From a candidate division LCP-89 bacterium B3_LCP (GTDB lineage: Bacteria > Electryoneota > B3-LCP): a stretch of DNA of 64,000 nt. The translations under genes and the position numbers were made by a program. Of this stretch, positions 53,185 to 62,250 are shown piece by piece. The DNA lies in contig NJBN01000002.1 in the NCBI GenBank assembly GCA_005223185.1, positions 1 through 64,000 on the forward strand, read 5' to 3'. The notes beneath the pieces are model-generated. The model saw nothing but the letters and a program-made list of their open reading frames with translations, did no database searches and was not told the DNA's origin. How positions within the stretch are numbered: position 1 is the first letter of the stretch; each line of letters opens with the position of its first letter.

Positions 53185-55779
53185 CTATTTCATCAGTACC
53201 ATCTTGGCGGTTGAAGTGAAGCTGCCAGCGGTCATCTTGTAGATGTACACGCCAGAGGCTAAGTCAGTGCCATTGAAGGTAACTTCGTAGGAACCGGCAT
53301 CCTTCCAGCCGTCAACCAGCGTTCCAACCATACGTCCGCTGACGTCATAGACAGCGATGGTTACCTTACCAGCGTCAGCGATGCTGTAGCTGATAGAGGT
53401 GGTCGGGTTGAACGGGTTGGGGAAGTTGGTGTTCAGGCTGTATTCAGAAGCCATGCTCACCGTTACTTCGATCGGATCGGAGAAGGTTACCGCACCGCTG
53501 ATGTCAGTTTCCTTCAGACGGTAGGTGTAAGTACCTTCACCGACGTTGTCCAGGTAGCTGTAGGACTGCGGTTCGATGGTTGTTCCGTGACCAGGCAGCG
53601 TAGCAATGCTGACGTTGTCACGCAGTACTGTCCATTCGTAGCAATCTGTTTCACTGGCGGTATTCCAGGTCAACAGGACGCCTTCTTCAACGACGTTAGC
53701 GTTAAATGCAGACAGTTCAACAGGTGTTGGATATTGAGGAACCGGATAAATGCGGATACCCATGTACTGTGCTGGTTCCAGCGGACCAGAACCGTCAAAG
53801 GTACATTGGACACCCATTGCTCCGAAACTATCCTCGACGCCAACTGTAGCTGAAAGAGCCGTACCTGGTGTCAGGTCGCAGTACATGTAATCGATGGTAC
53901 CATCATCGTAGAGGATGAATTCGAACTTGTAGTTACCGCCAGTTGAATAGTGAGGTACGTTATACCATTCACCAATGAAGCGGCCGCCAGCTACGTCGGA
54001 ATAGTACCATACAGAACCACCCAATGAGGGGTTCATGTCATCCCAGTACGGACAGATAAGATCGTTTGGTGTAGCTGCTGTCGGGATGGCATAGTTGATG
54101 TACGACGTCAACGTAGAGGTGAACGACGCCCAACCGTTGGAGCAGAAGTAAATCTGCGTCTGATCCGTGTAGAATGGGAAGGTGAATCCCAGAGCGAACG
54201 GACCTTCGTTATCGTCGTCAAGGACGATGCCGGTGTTGGTACCGGGGAACATCGCATAAGGTTCAGCTGGGTTGATTTCGATCCAGTCATAAGCGATCTC
54301 TTCGAACTCGGGCGGACCGACGAAGAAGGTGTTGCTGATGACTTCAGGACCGTTACCCGTAGAGTTGTAGGCTACCACACCATATTCGTAGAAACCGTTG
54401 AGGGTCATGGTGTTGTCGTAGTAGTAAGTAGCCAGACCGGTAACCGTGAAGGTTGCTGGATCAGGTCCGTAACGGTAGATGGTGTAGCCATCGATGCTGC
54501 CAGCGGGGAAGTAACCACCGTTGGCGCCCGTTGTCGGATTGTCCCAGTTGAGTTCGGCTTCTAAGTTCGTTAAAATGCCTGCGCCAACTAAGTTATCTAC
54601 ACCTGCGGGAACGTCCAGACCAATGGCTGCGTTACCTGAAACGGGAATACCGTCACCGAGACTGTTTACGCACATAACACTGTAGCCATACACGCCAGCG
54701 GAGGAAACGATGTCATCATAGGCCATGGCAGCACCAGGTGTGCTAACGCCTAAATTATCGATGACTATGCCGTCACGACTGATGACGATGTCTGTAATTT
54801 CTGTCAGAGGATCACCACCGACGGTCAAAGTCGGGTTGTCCCAGGACAAAGAAGCTAACAGATCAGCTCCGTTGTTAGCGATTGCGAAGTTCTCAGGAGC
54901 ACCAGGAGCACCAGGATCGGCAACTATGGTCAGCTCCAGAACGAACAGCATGTCATCAGGAGTACCCTGAGTTATACCAACCAGGCAAGCCAGACCAGGT
55001 GCATATTGGTCGGTCATGGACAGACCACCGGCGACCTGCGCAGTCGAACCGGGAACCAGAGGCACAACATAGGCGAAGCCCGTGAGCACGTGGTCAATCG
55101 GGTCGTACTGGTGAATGGTTGTCTGAGGAGTACCGGTCTGATCAAGGATCCACAGCCAGGGACCGTCTGCAGAGTACTCATCAAAGGCCATACCGTAGGC
55201 AGCAGTTACGCCGCTTGTGCCGGTGTACAAGACTGCACCGGAGCGGTCAAAGTTGTAGATCGGACCGCTGAATGACTGCGTCCAGAAAGTATCTGTGTCA
55301 GGATCGTAAGCCAGAGCACGGTTCGGCAGACTTGGTCCGTTGATGTTCATGGCAGGAACCAGGTTACCAGCTAAGTCGAAGGCTTCCACTGTGGTGGTGA
55401 CAGATCCATACATATAGGTCCCGTCATAAGCCAGATCACGCCAGCCCCAACCTGTTGAAGCCGCTGACTGGGTGAAAGAAAAGTTAAATGCACCAGTCGC
55501 GTCACATACATAAACGTAATTTGGATCGGCAGCATTACCGGCGCCGGTAATGTAGAAGTTGCCATCTGCGAAGTGAGGTCCCAACAACTGATTGTCAGCA
55601 CAGACGACACCAGCGTTGAAGTAAAAGATCATGTCCCAGGGATCGTCAACAGGTGGATAGTTGACCGGTCCCGCTGTTGGTGATACATCGTTCAGCAACG
55701 TTACTTCTTTATCCGCCCAGGCGGAAGTTACCATAAGCAACGCTACAAACATACATAAAACTGTCATTGTTCGATTCAT
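53185..55779 (-). CDS. Secreted FnIII-domain protein with type IX sorting domain
   Basis: About 864 residues. The start is the ATG at 55779, which has AAGGAG at the right distance; a GTG two codons upstream is also in frame. Signal peptide (MNRTMTVLCMFVALLMVTSAWA). The first 265 or so residues look like a propeller (GWRDLAYDGTYMYGS, LAYDPDTDTFWTQSF, GMAFDEYS). Two fibronectin III-like domains follow at about 290-490 (APGAPENFAI..., L.WDNPT), and then a NIDO-like or jelly-roll domain (FALGFTFPFYTDQ, CSNGWASF, ICPYWDDMNP). Another FnIII-like domain and a Por sorting domain (FPNPFNPTTSISYSI, ending KMVLMK) complete it. Role unknown; surface adhesion or polymer binding is a guess. Confidence 0.82.
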   Translation of the reverse strand: MNRTMTVLCMFVALLMVTSAWADKEVTLLNDVSPTAGPVNYPPVDDPWDMIFYFNAGVVCADNQLLGPHFADGNFYITGAGNAADPNYVYVCDATGAFNFSFTQSAASTGWGWRDLAYDGTYMYGSVTTTVEAFDLAGNLVPAMNINGPSLPNRALAYDPDTDTFWTQSFSGPIYNFDRSGAVLYTGTSGVTAAYGMAFDEYSADGPWLWILDQTGTPQTTIHQYDPIDHVLTGFAYVVPLVPGSTAQVAGGLSMTDQYAPGLACLVGITQGTPDDMLFVLELTIVADPGAPGAPENFAIANNGADLLASLSWDNPTLTVGGDPLTEITDIVISRDGIVIDNLGVSTPGAAMAYDDIVSSAGVYGYSVMCVNSLGDGIPVSGNAAIGLDVPAGVDNLVGAGILTNLEAELNWDNPTTGANGGYFPAGSIDGYTIYRYGPDPATFTVTGLATYYYDNTMTLNGFYEYGVVAYNSTGNGPEVISNTFFVGPPEFEEIAYDWIEINPAEPYAMFPGTNTGIVLDDDNEGPFALGFTFPFYTDQTQIYFCSNGWASFTSTLTSYINYAIPTAATPNDLICPYWDDMNPSLGGSVWYYSDVAGGRFIGEWYNVPHYSTGGNYKFEFILYDDGTIDYMYCDLTPGTALSATVGVEDSFGAMGVQCTFDGSGPLEPAQYMGIRIYPVPQYPTPVELSAFNANVVEEGVLLTWNTASETDCYEWTVLRDNVSIATLPGHGTTIEPQSYSYLDNVGEGTYTYRLKETDISGAVTFSDPIEVTVSMASEYSLNTNFPNPFNPTTSISYSIADAGKVTIAVYDVSGRMVGTLVDGWKDAGSYEVTFNGTDLASGVYIYKMTAGSFTSTAKMVLMK

Positions 55780-55956
55780 AACCACTCCTTCATTTTGTTG
55801 AGCATTATTACAGTTGATTTATTTTGAACTCATTTGTTAATGCAGCACATGAAGTTATGCGCATAAGTGCAACCATTAGGAGAAGCTACTCCTTAAGCTG
55901 CATATCTCACGCATATAAACCTAAAAATGTGAACTCCGGTAATTTCAACGTTATAT

Positions 55957-55985
55957 AATATAACATTTATTCAAAGCCCTGTCAA
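55957..55985 (-). promoter_or_regulatory. Promoter of the FnIII sorting-domain protein gene
   Basis: On the minus strand: TTGACA, 17 bases, TATATT. It implies a leader of about 170 bases. Confidence 0.7.
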
Positions 55986-56335
55986 GCACTTTTTTTTAAA
56001 TATACACTTATTTTATTCTTGAATATATCAATAAAAACAAGATGATAAGGTTTTTATTTGATTTTTTTGTGAAAAAAGAAACGCATGACTTTTTAGAAGA
56101 TGCAAATTTTTACATCTTTTTTCCGTACCGAGATTAAGATTTCTTCAAGTTCCACTTCAAGTGGTGTGAACCATCTTTAATGCTGTTTAGCGGTAATGAC
56201 CTCTAAAGAATGTGAATTTATGCTTGACTTTTGGCGGTATTGCGTCTTACAATTAGTGGATGTTTTTTCTCAAGTGGATGTTAGCGCCAGGAAACAGTTC
56301 TGATAGTTATCAATTACAAAGTGGGGATAAAATGT

Positions 56336-56364
56336 TTGACATGACGCATTTATTGTGCTATATT
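56336..56364 (+). promoter_or_regulatory. Promoter of tRNA-Thr
   Basis: TTGACA, 17 bases, TATATT. The expected start near 56371 is six bases before the tRNA, ideal for a stable-RNA gene. Confidence 0.8.
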
Positions 56365-56376
56365 ATCGGTTTCGAA

Positions 56377-56449
56377 GCCACCGTAACTCAGTTGGTAGAG
56401 TAGCTGATTCGTAATCAGTCTGTCGGAGGTTCGACTCCTCTCGGTGGCT
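56377..56449 (+). tRNA. tRNA-Thr (anticodon CGU)
   Basis: A 73-base cloverleaf. Acceptor GCCACCG pairs with CGGTGGC, discriminator T. The D-arm contains CAGTTGGTAGAG. The anticodon stem GCTGA/TCAGT encloses loop TTCGTAA (anticodon CGT, reading ACG), and the T-arm has GGTTCGACTCC. No CCA is encoded, so the end must be added by the CCA enzyme. It stands alone, with its own promoter and a downstream hairpin. Confidence 0.95.
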
Positions 56450-56454
56450 CTATG

Positions 56455-56487
56455 AAGAGCCCCCCAAGGCTTAAAGGGGCTCTCATC
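56455..56487 (+). terminator. Possible terminator after tRNA-Thr
   Basis: GAGCCCC pairs with GGGGCTC, followed by a weak T-run (CATCTTT). Confidence 0.5.
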
Positions 56488-56523
56488 TTTAAGTTGGAAA
56501 TCGGAAATTGGAAGAATAAGTAT

Positions 56524-57957
56524 ATGAAACCTGTTGTCATCATCGGAGCAGGCCCTTCCGGGTTAGCTGCTGCTTATGAATTAGCTATTAACAGCGTACC
56601 GGTCGTCTTAATAGAGAGACTTGGTCAAGTCGGAGGTCTCTCCCGCACCATTCGTAATAACGGCGCGCACTTTGACGTTGGGCCGCACCGTTTCTTCACC
56701 CAAAATGCGGAGATTCATCAACTCTGGGAAGATATACTGAAGGAGAACCTGCTGTCCGTTCCGCGGTTAACACGCATCTTCTATAAAAACAAGTTCTTCT
56801 ATTACCCATTAGCTCCCATGAATGCCTTCTTCGGTGTTGGGCCGGTTTCCGCCGCTGCCATAGTTACCAGTTATTTGAGTACCCGCCTGAGCCAGCGTAT
56901 TTCCCCCAATGAACCTAAAAATTTCGAGGAGTGGGTCGTTAACCAATTCGGTCGCAAACTATTCGAAACCTTCTTTAAAACTTACACTGAAAAAGTCTGG
57001 GGAATCCCCTGCACTCAGATTGGTGCTGACTGGGCTGGTCAGAGGATAAAAGGGCTATCGCTCTGGACCGCAGTAATGAACTCCATATTCAAATCCAAAC
57101 AGAAGAACATCAAGACTCTTGTCGATGAGTTCGTCTTTCCCCGTGGGGGCGCTGGCTTTTTCTATGAAGGTCTGGCTTCTGTCGTGGAAGATAAAGGTGG
57201 CAAGATCCTGTTAAACAGGTATGCTGAAGGATTCAGGCATGAGGATTCCAGGATCAAATCTGTAATTCTAAGAAATGAATCTGGTGAGCGTGAAGAAATC
57301 GAGGGCGATGCATTTCTGGTAAGCTCTCCTCTATCGGACGGGATCTCAGGTTTAACTCCAGAACCGCCAACCGAAGTTACGGAGGCTGCTAAAGGGCTTC
57401 GCTATCGCTCTCACTTAGGAGTGGACATGCAGGTTGAAGGCAACCCCTTTCCGGATAACTGGATCTACGTCCATTCCAGCGATGTGAAATTGGCGCGTAT
57501 TGCCAATTACCGCAACTTTTCCCAGGAGATGGCTGGTTCTGATTCCACCACGCCCATCACGGTAGAATATTTCTGTTTCCCTGGCGATTCTGTGTGGGAA
57601 AGGAAAGATGATGAACTTATCGATCTTGCCCGAACTGAATTAAAACACATGAAGATACTGCAGCCCGATCAGGTTCATTCATGGTTCATCGTCCGCAATG
57701 AAAAAGCTTACCCCGTAATAGAAATCGGCTATGAAAGTAAGATTCAGATTCTAAAAAGTTACATCGCCCGTTTTAAAAATTTCCAGCCCATCGGTCGTTC
57801 AGGTATGTTCAAGTATAATAACATGGATCATGCCATCATGACAGGATTATTAGCAGCACGTAATTATATGGGTAGTAAATTTGATATCTGGTCTGTGAAT
57901 ATCGATGCTGAATATCATGAATCGGCGGAAGTCCCCCAAAAGAATCATTCCCAATGA
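56524..57957 (+). CDS. FAD-dependent amine-oxidase-like protein (protoporphyrinogen oxidase/UDP-galactopyranose mutase-like)
   Basis: About 477 residues. The ATG at 56524 starts MKPVVIIGAGPSGLAAAYEL, an intact FAD-binding Rossmann motif; the frame extends upstream into the tRNA terminator, which rules out an earlier start. Next come ERLGQVGGLSRTIRNNGAHFDVGPHRFFT and TYTEKVWGIPCTQIGADWAGQRIKGLSLW, and at the C-terminus the FAD-contacting GRSGMFKYNNMDHAIMTGLLAARN. This subgroup often occurs beside glycosyltransferases and, as here, precedes a GT-C enzyme (24-base gap), so a role in modifying a sugar or polyprenyl donor is plausible. The substrate is unknown. Confidence 0.82.
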   Translation: MKPVVIIGAGPSGLAAAYELAINSVPVVLIERLGQVGGLSRTIRNNGAHFDVGPHRFFTQNAEIHQLWEDILKENLLSVPRLTRIFYKNKFFYYPLAPMNAFFGVGPVSAAAIVTSYLSTRLSQRISPNEPKNFEEWVVNQFGRKLFETFFKTYTEKVWGIPCTQIGADWAGQRIKGLSLWTAVMNSIFKSKQKNIKTLVDEFVFPRGGAGFFYEGLASVVEDKGGKILLNRYAEGFRHEDSRIKSVILRNESGEREEIEGDAFLVSSPLSDGISGLTPEPPTEVTEAAKGLRYRSHLGVDMQVEGNPFPDNWIYVHSSDVKLARIANYRNFSQEMAGSDSTTPITVEYFCFPGDSVWERKDDELIDLARTELKHMKILQPDQVHSWFIVRNEKAYPVIEIGYESKIQILKSYIARFKNFQPIGRSGMFKYNNMDHAIMTGLLAARNYMGSKFDIWSVNIDAEYHESAEVPQKNHSQ

Positions 57958-57981
57958 TGATAACTGACGGCATTACTCCTC

Positions 57982-59460
57982 ATGCAAGCCATCCACGGTA
58001 ACGATTACTCCAAAAAAAGACAGTTAATTTTTTACCTTATCTTACTAGCTCTTGTCATCTGGGCTGTCGGCTGGCTCTTATGGTACGAACCTGAACAGGA
58101 CGAAGTTGAACACTGGCATGTAGCCTGGTTGATGCACCAGGGACAGCGTCCCTTCGATGATTTTTTCGAACATCATTCCCCACTGCTCTGGAACATACTC
58201 TCGCCGATTTACTCCATAACAGGTACTTCCTTTGCTGTAATTCCGATCTCACGTAGCGCTATGATCCTGGTTTTTCTGCTTACCGTTCTGCTGATCAGGA
58301 ACATTGCGGGACACTGGGTCAATCCGGAAGCTGCCTGGATAGCAGCCCTGGGTTTTCCCCTGTACAGTTTGAGCTTACTCACTGCGCATTTGTACGTCCG
58401 CGGCGATCCATTTATACTCTTATGCCTGGTCTTTGCTCTTTGGATTGCTATCAGACTCCTTAAAGAGGACAACCGGGAGAAGCCTTACCTAAGCCGTCTT
58501 GTTTTAATTTTTATCAGTTTAGGTCTTGCTGTCGGATTTTCCCCGCGTGCGGGACTGCCCGCGCTAACTCTATTCCTCACCTTATTCATTCTAAGTCTGC
58601 GGCATTTGAAGCTTCTTCAAACTGTAGCGATATTCTTCGCAGGTGGTTTCATCATCTTGATCCCAACTCTAATACAAGCCTTAATTTACGGGTTCGATCA
58701 GTATTTTCTGTGGGTATATCGTTTTAGTGCAGGTCTTTATCCGTCATTTTCACCAGTAGGAAATCTGCAGCGAATACTCATCGCCGCCGCTCCCATCTGT
58801 CTGTTCTCAATCTATGGGTTGTACCGTTTTTTCCGGGATCGGGATCTTCGCCGCGACCGTCCGCTGATCTTGATGGTGACCATGACTGTGGTCAACTTCT
58901 TCGGTTTGTGGGCCAGTGCCAGACCTTACATGCAGCATTTCCTCATGACTATACCCTTCTTCGGTATAATGGCAGCTATCGGCTATTCCCAGATGAAGGA
59001 AAAGTTGATGGGAAGGTTTAAACCCGCCCGCTGGAATTGGGCTGCTGTGGTTTTAACTGCAGGAGTATTAGTCTTATACACCAAAACCTGGAAGATGCAC
59101 AATAGCGGATTTCAGGAAAACCGGCAAGTCTGGACCGAGCGAGCGCAATGGCTCCTGGATCATACAGATGACGATGCGACTTTTGCTGCGGGAATGGCTT
59201 ATTACCAGCCGATATTTTTGGATGATGCCTTTCATCACTGGTTTCCCGGTCGTTATGTTGTGCCCAGCATGAAACGGTTGAACCCCGGTTTTACACCGTA
59301 TTCACTTAATGATCTGCAAACCGCCTCACCTGACGTTCTGCACGAATCCTTCGCCGAAGCCTGGGGTTTCATGTGCTCCGAAGATTATCTGAACTGGCTT
59401 GAAGATAACTACAAGCCCACCCCCTACAGGGGCTACTGGTTGAAGAAATCCCATCCGTAA
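57982..59460 (+). CDS. GT-C family membrane glycosyltransferase (PMT_2/ArnT type)
   Basis: 492 residues and about eleven membrane helices. After the first helix comes a periplasmic acidic motif (EPEQDEVEHWHVAW), the catalytic acid position of dolichyl/undecaprenyl-phosphate sugar transferases. Next are GQRPFDDFFEHHSPLLWNIL and a helix-rich middle with VRGDPFILLCLVFALW, typical of PMT_2. The C-terminal soluble part is short. It would move a sugar from a polyprenyl-phosphate carrier to a lipid or protein on the outer face of the inner membrane. Probably co-transcribed with the FAD enzyme. Confidence 0.82.
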   Translation: MQAIHGNDYSKKRQLIFYLILLALVIWAVGWLLWYEPEQDEVEHWHVAWLMHQGQRPFDDFFEHHSPLLWNILSPIYSITGTSFAVIPISRSAMILVFLLTVLLIRNIAGHWVNPEAAWIAALGFPLYSLSLLTAHLYVRGDPFILLCLVFALWIAIRLLKEDNREKPYLSRLVLIFISLGLAVGFSPRAGLPALTLFLTLFILSLRHLKLLQTVAIFFAGGFIILIPTLIQALIYGFDQYFLWVYRFSAGLYPSFSPVGNLQRILIAAAPICLFSIYGLYRFFRDRDLRRDRPLILMVTMTVVNFFGLWASARPYMQHFLMTIPFFGIMAAIGYSQMKEKLMGRFKPARWNWAAVVLTAGVLVLYTKTWKMHNSGFQENRQVWTERAQWLLDHTDDDATFAAGMAYYQPIFLDDAFHHWFPGRYVVPSMKRLNPGFTPYSLNDLQTASPDVLHESFAEAWGFMCSEDYLNWLEDNYKPTPYRGYWLKKSHP

Positions 59461-59542
59461 TCCTGCAATCATATATGCTGCACAGCCGGGACATCCCCTT
59501 GATGGTAACCTTTCCACAGCTTCGAAGGAGTGGCTTCGAAAA

Positions 59543-59597
59543 GCACACGAATAAATTCGTATGCCCAGATTTTGGGTAAAGTCGCTAAAGCGACTGA
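59543..59597. repeat. Dispersed intergenic repeat, copy 2
   Basis: Second copy of the element at 18034-18086 (ACGAATAAATTCGTATGCCC ... AAAGTCGCTAAAGCGACTGA). Confidence 0.65.
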
Positions 59598-60035
59598 TTA
59601 AGGCACAAGGTCGGGTGGACATATCATGTGACAGATGTGGCGGACACAATGAAGTGTCCGTCATTTTTTGCGTCTGTTTTGTGCTTAGGAAAAGGGGTAG
59701 GCGACAGTTATGTCTTTTATATTGGGATTTGGGATTGATGGATTCTGGGTTCAGTTTGCATCAGACAAGGGCGTCTGACGCCACACTATAACGTTGGCAC
59801 ACCACTTAAGGGTCCTTACGGACGAGGGCGTGCGACAGCACTGTGCTGGAGGGGTTCTGTATATAATATACAACATTTGGCGGGAAAAAGCAAGGGAAAT
59901 TTTGGGATTTTAAGGTGGGAGTGGAGTAATGAAAGGCATGAGATCGCTTCGTCATCCGTCGGCTGACGGATTTCTCGCGATGACGGTAGTGGAGGATTGC
60001 TTCTCAATTCTGAATAGAAAGATTTGTTTGACAGT

Positions 60036-60072
60036 TTGGACTTCTCTGGATTCCCGCGTACGCGGGAATGAC
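60036..60072. repeat. Palindromic element ATTCCCGC...GCGGGAAT, copy 1
   Basis: The perfect 20-base palindrome at 60050-60069 is preceded by TTTGGACTTCTCTGG and followed by GAC. Copy 2 is at 60316-60352, with ATCCCTGC...GCAGGGAT, showing compensatory changes in both arms. Confidence 0.7.
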
Positions 60073-60159
60073 AGTGTGGGGGACGGGGGATTGCTTTGTC
60101 CGGTTTCGCCGTCCTCGTCAAATAGTGATCAATGAGGGTGGCGTCTGATGCCATTTTGC

Positions 60160-60212
60160 GTTGGGTTGTCCCGTAGGGACGGCTACGCCGCGCTGTGCTT
60201 AACCCAACCTAC
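60160..60212. repeat. 53-base hairpin element GTTGGGTT...AACCCAAC, copy 1
   Basis: Outer arms GTTGGGTT/AACCCAAC with inner GTCCCGTAGGGAC and GGCTACGCCGCGC. Copy 2 at 62454-62506 differs at only a couple of positions in the loop. Confidence 0.8.
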
Positions 60213-60225
60213 TAGCTGATCCCCC

Positions 60226-60275
60226 CGGGACATCCCCAAAGGGGTGGCTTCGCCACAAGCTGTCCCGGCCACCCG
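60226..60275. repeat. Palindrome CCGGGACA...TGTCCCGG
   Basis: Outer arms pair over eight bases, with CCCCAAAGGGG and GTGGCTTCGCCAC nested inside. Relatives are at 20201-20275 and near 59486. Confidence 0.65.
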
Positions 60276-60315
60276 CCAGGGATCAGTGAGTGAATGGGAA
60301 GATTTGGATGATACT

Positions 60316-60352
60316 TTGGACACCTCTGGATCCCTGCGTCCGCAGGGATGAC
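60316..60352. repeat. Palindromic element, copy 2
   Basis: ATCCCTGCGTCCGCAGGGAT at 60330-60349 with the same flank (TTTGGACACCTCTGG...GAC) as copy 1 at 60036-60072. Confidence 0.65.
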
Positions 60353-60384
60353 TGCATCCATTTCCCCGCAAAAAATATCCCCTC

Positions 60385-60413
60385 TTGACTTTTGGTGATT
60401 TATTTTGTATATT
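60385..60413 (+). promoter_or_regulatory. Promoter of the sorting-domain protein gene at 60458
   Basis: TTGACT, 17 bases, TATATT. The start near 60420 lies after the in-frame codon at 60392 and supports the ATG at 60458. Confidence 0.7.
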
Positions 60414-60457
60414 GTTATTTGGGTACTTGTATTTATCTTAATGTTCTGGCGGTAGCC

Positions 60458-62116
60458 ATGCGCGCTAAATTCATACTTCTACTACTTCCCACCCTTCTTC
60501 TGGCACTCCCCTACCCTCTCTCCGCCCAGTGGACACCTGACCCGTACGATGGTATGGTGACGGTTACCAATGAACCTGGAAATCAGAGTAACATCGAAAT
60601 CTTAAGCTTATCAGGAAATAACACAATTTTAGTTTGGCAAAGTACCAACAATTGGCCTCTGAAGTACTATTATCAGGTACTGGATCTGCGAGGTAGAGCT
60701 TTATTACCTGAAAACGGGGTTCCCCTTATAGATGGAAACTGGGAATATGGTTGGGGGTATGGAGGTTTGATGCCCGACGGCGAGGGCGGCTGCATTGCCG
60801 TTTTCGATGACTGGCGAGATGGATCGCGCCAGATTTACGGCCAGCGAATAGACGCCAGAGGAAGCCGCCTCTGGGGAGAAAACGGGCTTCCCCTGGCGAT
60901 TTGGCCTGAATACGATCTGAATAGTTTAGATATAGCCTATGATTCCCTGGGCAATTTCTTTGTTTGTTTTACCTATGAGACGATTCAGAGTGATTATTAT
61001 TTGTACGCACAGAAATTCGACAACAACGGAAATTGCCATTGGGGACCCTATGGCATTCCGATTTGCACATATGGTGGATATGCGATTTTTTCAGAAGCCG
61101 TACAGGATGAAGAAGGAGGCATCCTCATTGTCTGGGAGGATAGCAGGCAGAGTGGTAGTTATTATGAGCGTCTATTTTACTTTCAGCATCTGGATGCTGC
61201 AGGCAATCCCCTTCTGCTGGAGAATGGCATTCAGATTCGACTGGCTTCTGAGAGTCTTGATTGCTGCCATGATGGCGTTTCAGACGGCCAGGGTGGCGGC
61301 ATCTGGTCCTGGCAGAAGAGCGGACCCGGTATCGATTCTGAACTTGCTGCTTTCCGGCTCTCAGGAGATGGACGTACCATATGGGAGTGGTATGGAGGCA
61401 TCGTATGCACGCGTTCGTTTTTAGAAATGAAATCACATCCTGATGACGGCAATATATGGTTAAGTGATAATGAGGATAGAACCGGCCAATATGTAGGTTA
61501 TATTTATTGCTTCACAGCTGACGGAACACCGTTGTTTGGTGATGAGGGTCTTCCTTATGGTGGATGGCTTGTACCAGCTCCCGGCGGTATCATTACGATA
61601 TATTCCCCTTACTCCGAAGTTAGATCAGTTCTAAGTGCTCAATATGTGCACAATGATGGCAATCCTGGCTGGAAGACCACGATGGCGCAATGTGACACTT
61701 TGGGACAGGCTCTTACTGGACAGTGTGGTGCGCCCGACGGTTTTGGGGGTGCTGTGGTTGCAATCTATGACGACCGCATTCAGACAGCTGGTCATGACAT
61801 AGCTGCCCAACGGGTTTGTTGGGATGGCCAGGTCGCCTGGACTAAATATAAACCACCAACAAAAATTACCATCATAGATGCTGTTCTAAACTACCATAAC
61901 GGAATACTATCATACAATCTTCCTCAAGCAGGTATAATAAAACTTGACCTATTTGACGTTTTAGGGCGTAGAATAGAGACCCTGGCAGAGAGCTATAAAG
62001 ATGCAGGGCAATACAATATACACATAAACAACACACACTTACCTTCAGGAATTTACCTCACAAAACTGACTTCACCTGTAGGCAGCCATGTCGCCAAGAT
62101 GGTTGTGGTGCGGTAA
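60458..62116 (+). CDS. Secreted repeat protein with divergent type IX sorting domain
   Basis: About 552 residues from the ATG at 60458, which begins a signal peptide (MRAKFILLLLPTLLLALPYPLSAQ). Six or so repeats of about 50 residues follow, each with a motif like Y.Q..D..G..LWGENG.PL (for example YGQRIDARGSRLWGENGLPL), alternating with strands ending in a W..DGR/DWRDG turn, probably a beta-propeller-like fold. The C-terminus has the sorting-domain body (VLGRRIETLAESYKDAGQYN, LPSGIYL, ending KMVVVR) but lacks YPNPFNP. It does not carry the domain shared by other secreted proteins here. Function unknown. Confidence 0.8.
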   Translation: MRAKFILLLLPTLLLALPYPLSAQWTPDPYDGMVTVTNEPGNQSNIEILSLSGNNTILVWQSTNNWPLKYYYQVLDLRGRALLPENGVPLIDGNWEYGWGYGGLMPDGEGGCIAVFDDWRDGSRQIYGQRIDARGSRLWGENGLPLAIWPEYDLNSLDIAYDSLGNFFVCFTYETIQSDYYLYAQKFDNNGNCHWGPYGIPICTYGGYAIFSEAVQDEEGGILIVWEDSRQSGSYYERLFYFQHLDAAGNPLLLENGIQIRLASESLDCCHDGVSDGQGGGIWSWQKSGPGIDSELAAFRLSGDGRTIWEWYGGIVCTRSFLEMKSHPDDGNIWLSDNEDRTGQYVGYIYCFTADGTPLFGDEGLPYGGWLVPAPGGIITIYSPYSEVRSVLSAQYVHNDGNPGWKTTMAQCDTLGQALTGQCGAPDGFGGAVVAIYDDRIQTAGHDIAAQRVCWDGQVAWTKYKPPTKITIIDAVLNYHNGILSYNLPQAGIIKLDLFDVLGRRIETLAESYKDAGQYNIHINNTHLPSGIYLTKLTSPVGSHVAKMVVVR

Positions 62117-62221
62117 AAGAAAAAATCTGAACCGCTGATTACACGGATTTCACAGATTAACAGGGATGACAGACTGGCTAGGGCATTTGTCATTCCGGGC
62201 GAAGACCCGATGCGTAGCACT

Positions 62222-62250
62222 CTCCATAGGAGTCCTATGGACCTACGGAG
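62222..62250. repeat. 29-base palindromic block, copy 2
   Basis: CTCCATAGGAGTCC...GGACCTACGGAG; differs from 20223-20251 at three or four positions. Confidence 0.65.

Larger units (their letters stand above)
55786..56376. other. Long AT-rich intergenic region
   Basis: About 590 bases without a gene. It contains the minus-strand promoter of the FnIII protein gene, a small hairpin with T-run (AAGATG...CATCTTTTTT, about 56097-56121), a second possible promoter at 56224-56253 (TTGACT, 18 bases, TACAAT) and the tRNA promoter. A small RNA between 56260 and 56330 is possible but nothing specific supports it. Confidence 0.5.
59461..60457. other. Repeat-dense intergenic island
   Basis: Nearly 1 kb with no believable gene. 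In order: CCGGGACATCCCC unit (59486), the 59543-59597 repeat, GGCGTCTGACGCC (about 59769-59784), GTCATCCGTCGGCTGACGGAT-type palindromes (about 59952-59985), two copies of a TTGGAC.TCTCTGGAT(T/C)CC element (60036-60072 and 60316-60352), the 53-base GTTGGGTT element (60160-60212), CCGGGACA...TGTCCCGG (60226-60275), and the promoter of the next gene. Confidence 0.6.

Noticed and set aside
53137-53186. AGCTAAC-type tandem repeats as a regulatory site
   Set aside because: Imperfect short repeats after a terminator between convergent genes; nothing suggests a function.
59561-59791. 76-codon frame in the repeat island
   Set aside because: Runs through dispersed repeats, has no ribosome site and a composition unlike the genes here.
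59461-60457. CRISPR array or mobile element in the repeat island
   Set aside because: Repeats are of different kinds and irregularly spaced; there are no equal spacers, no cas genes, no transposase and no target duplications.
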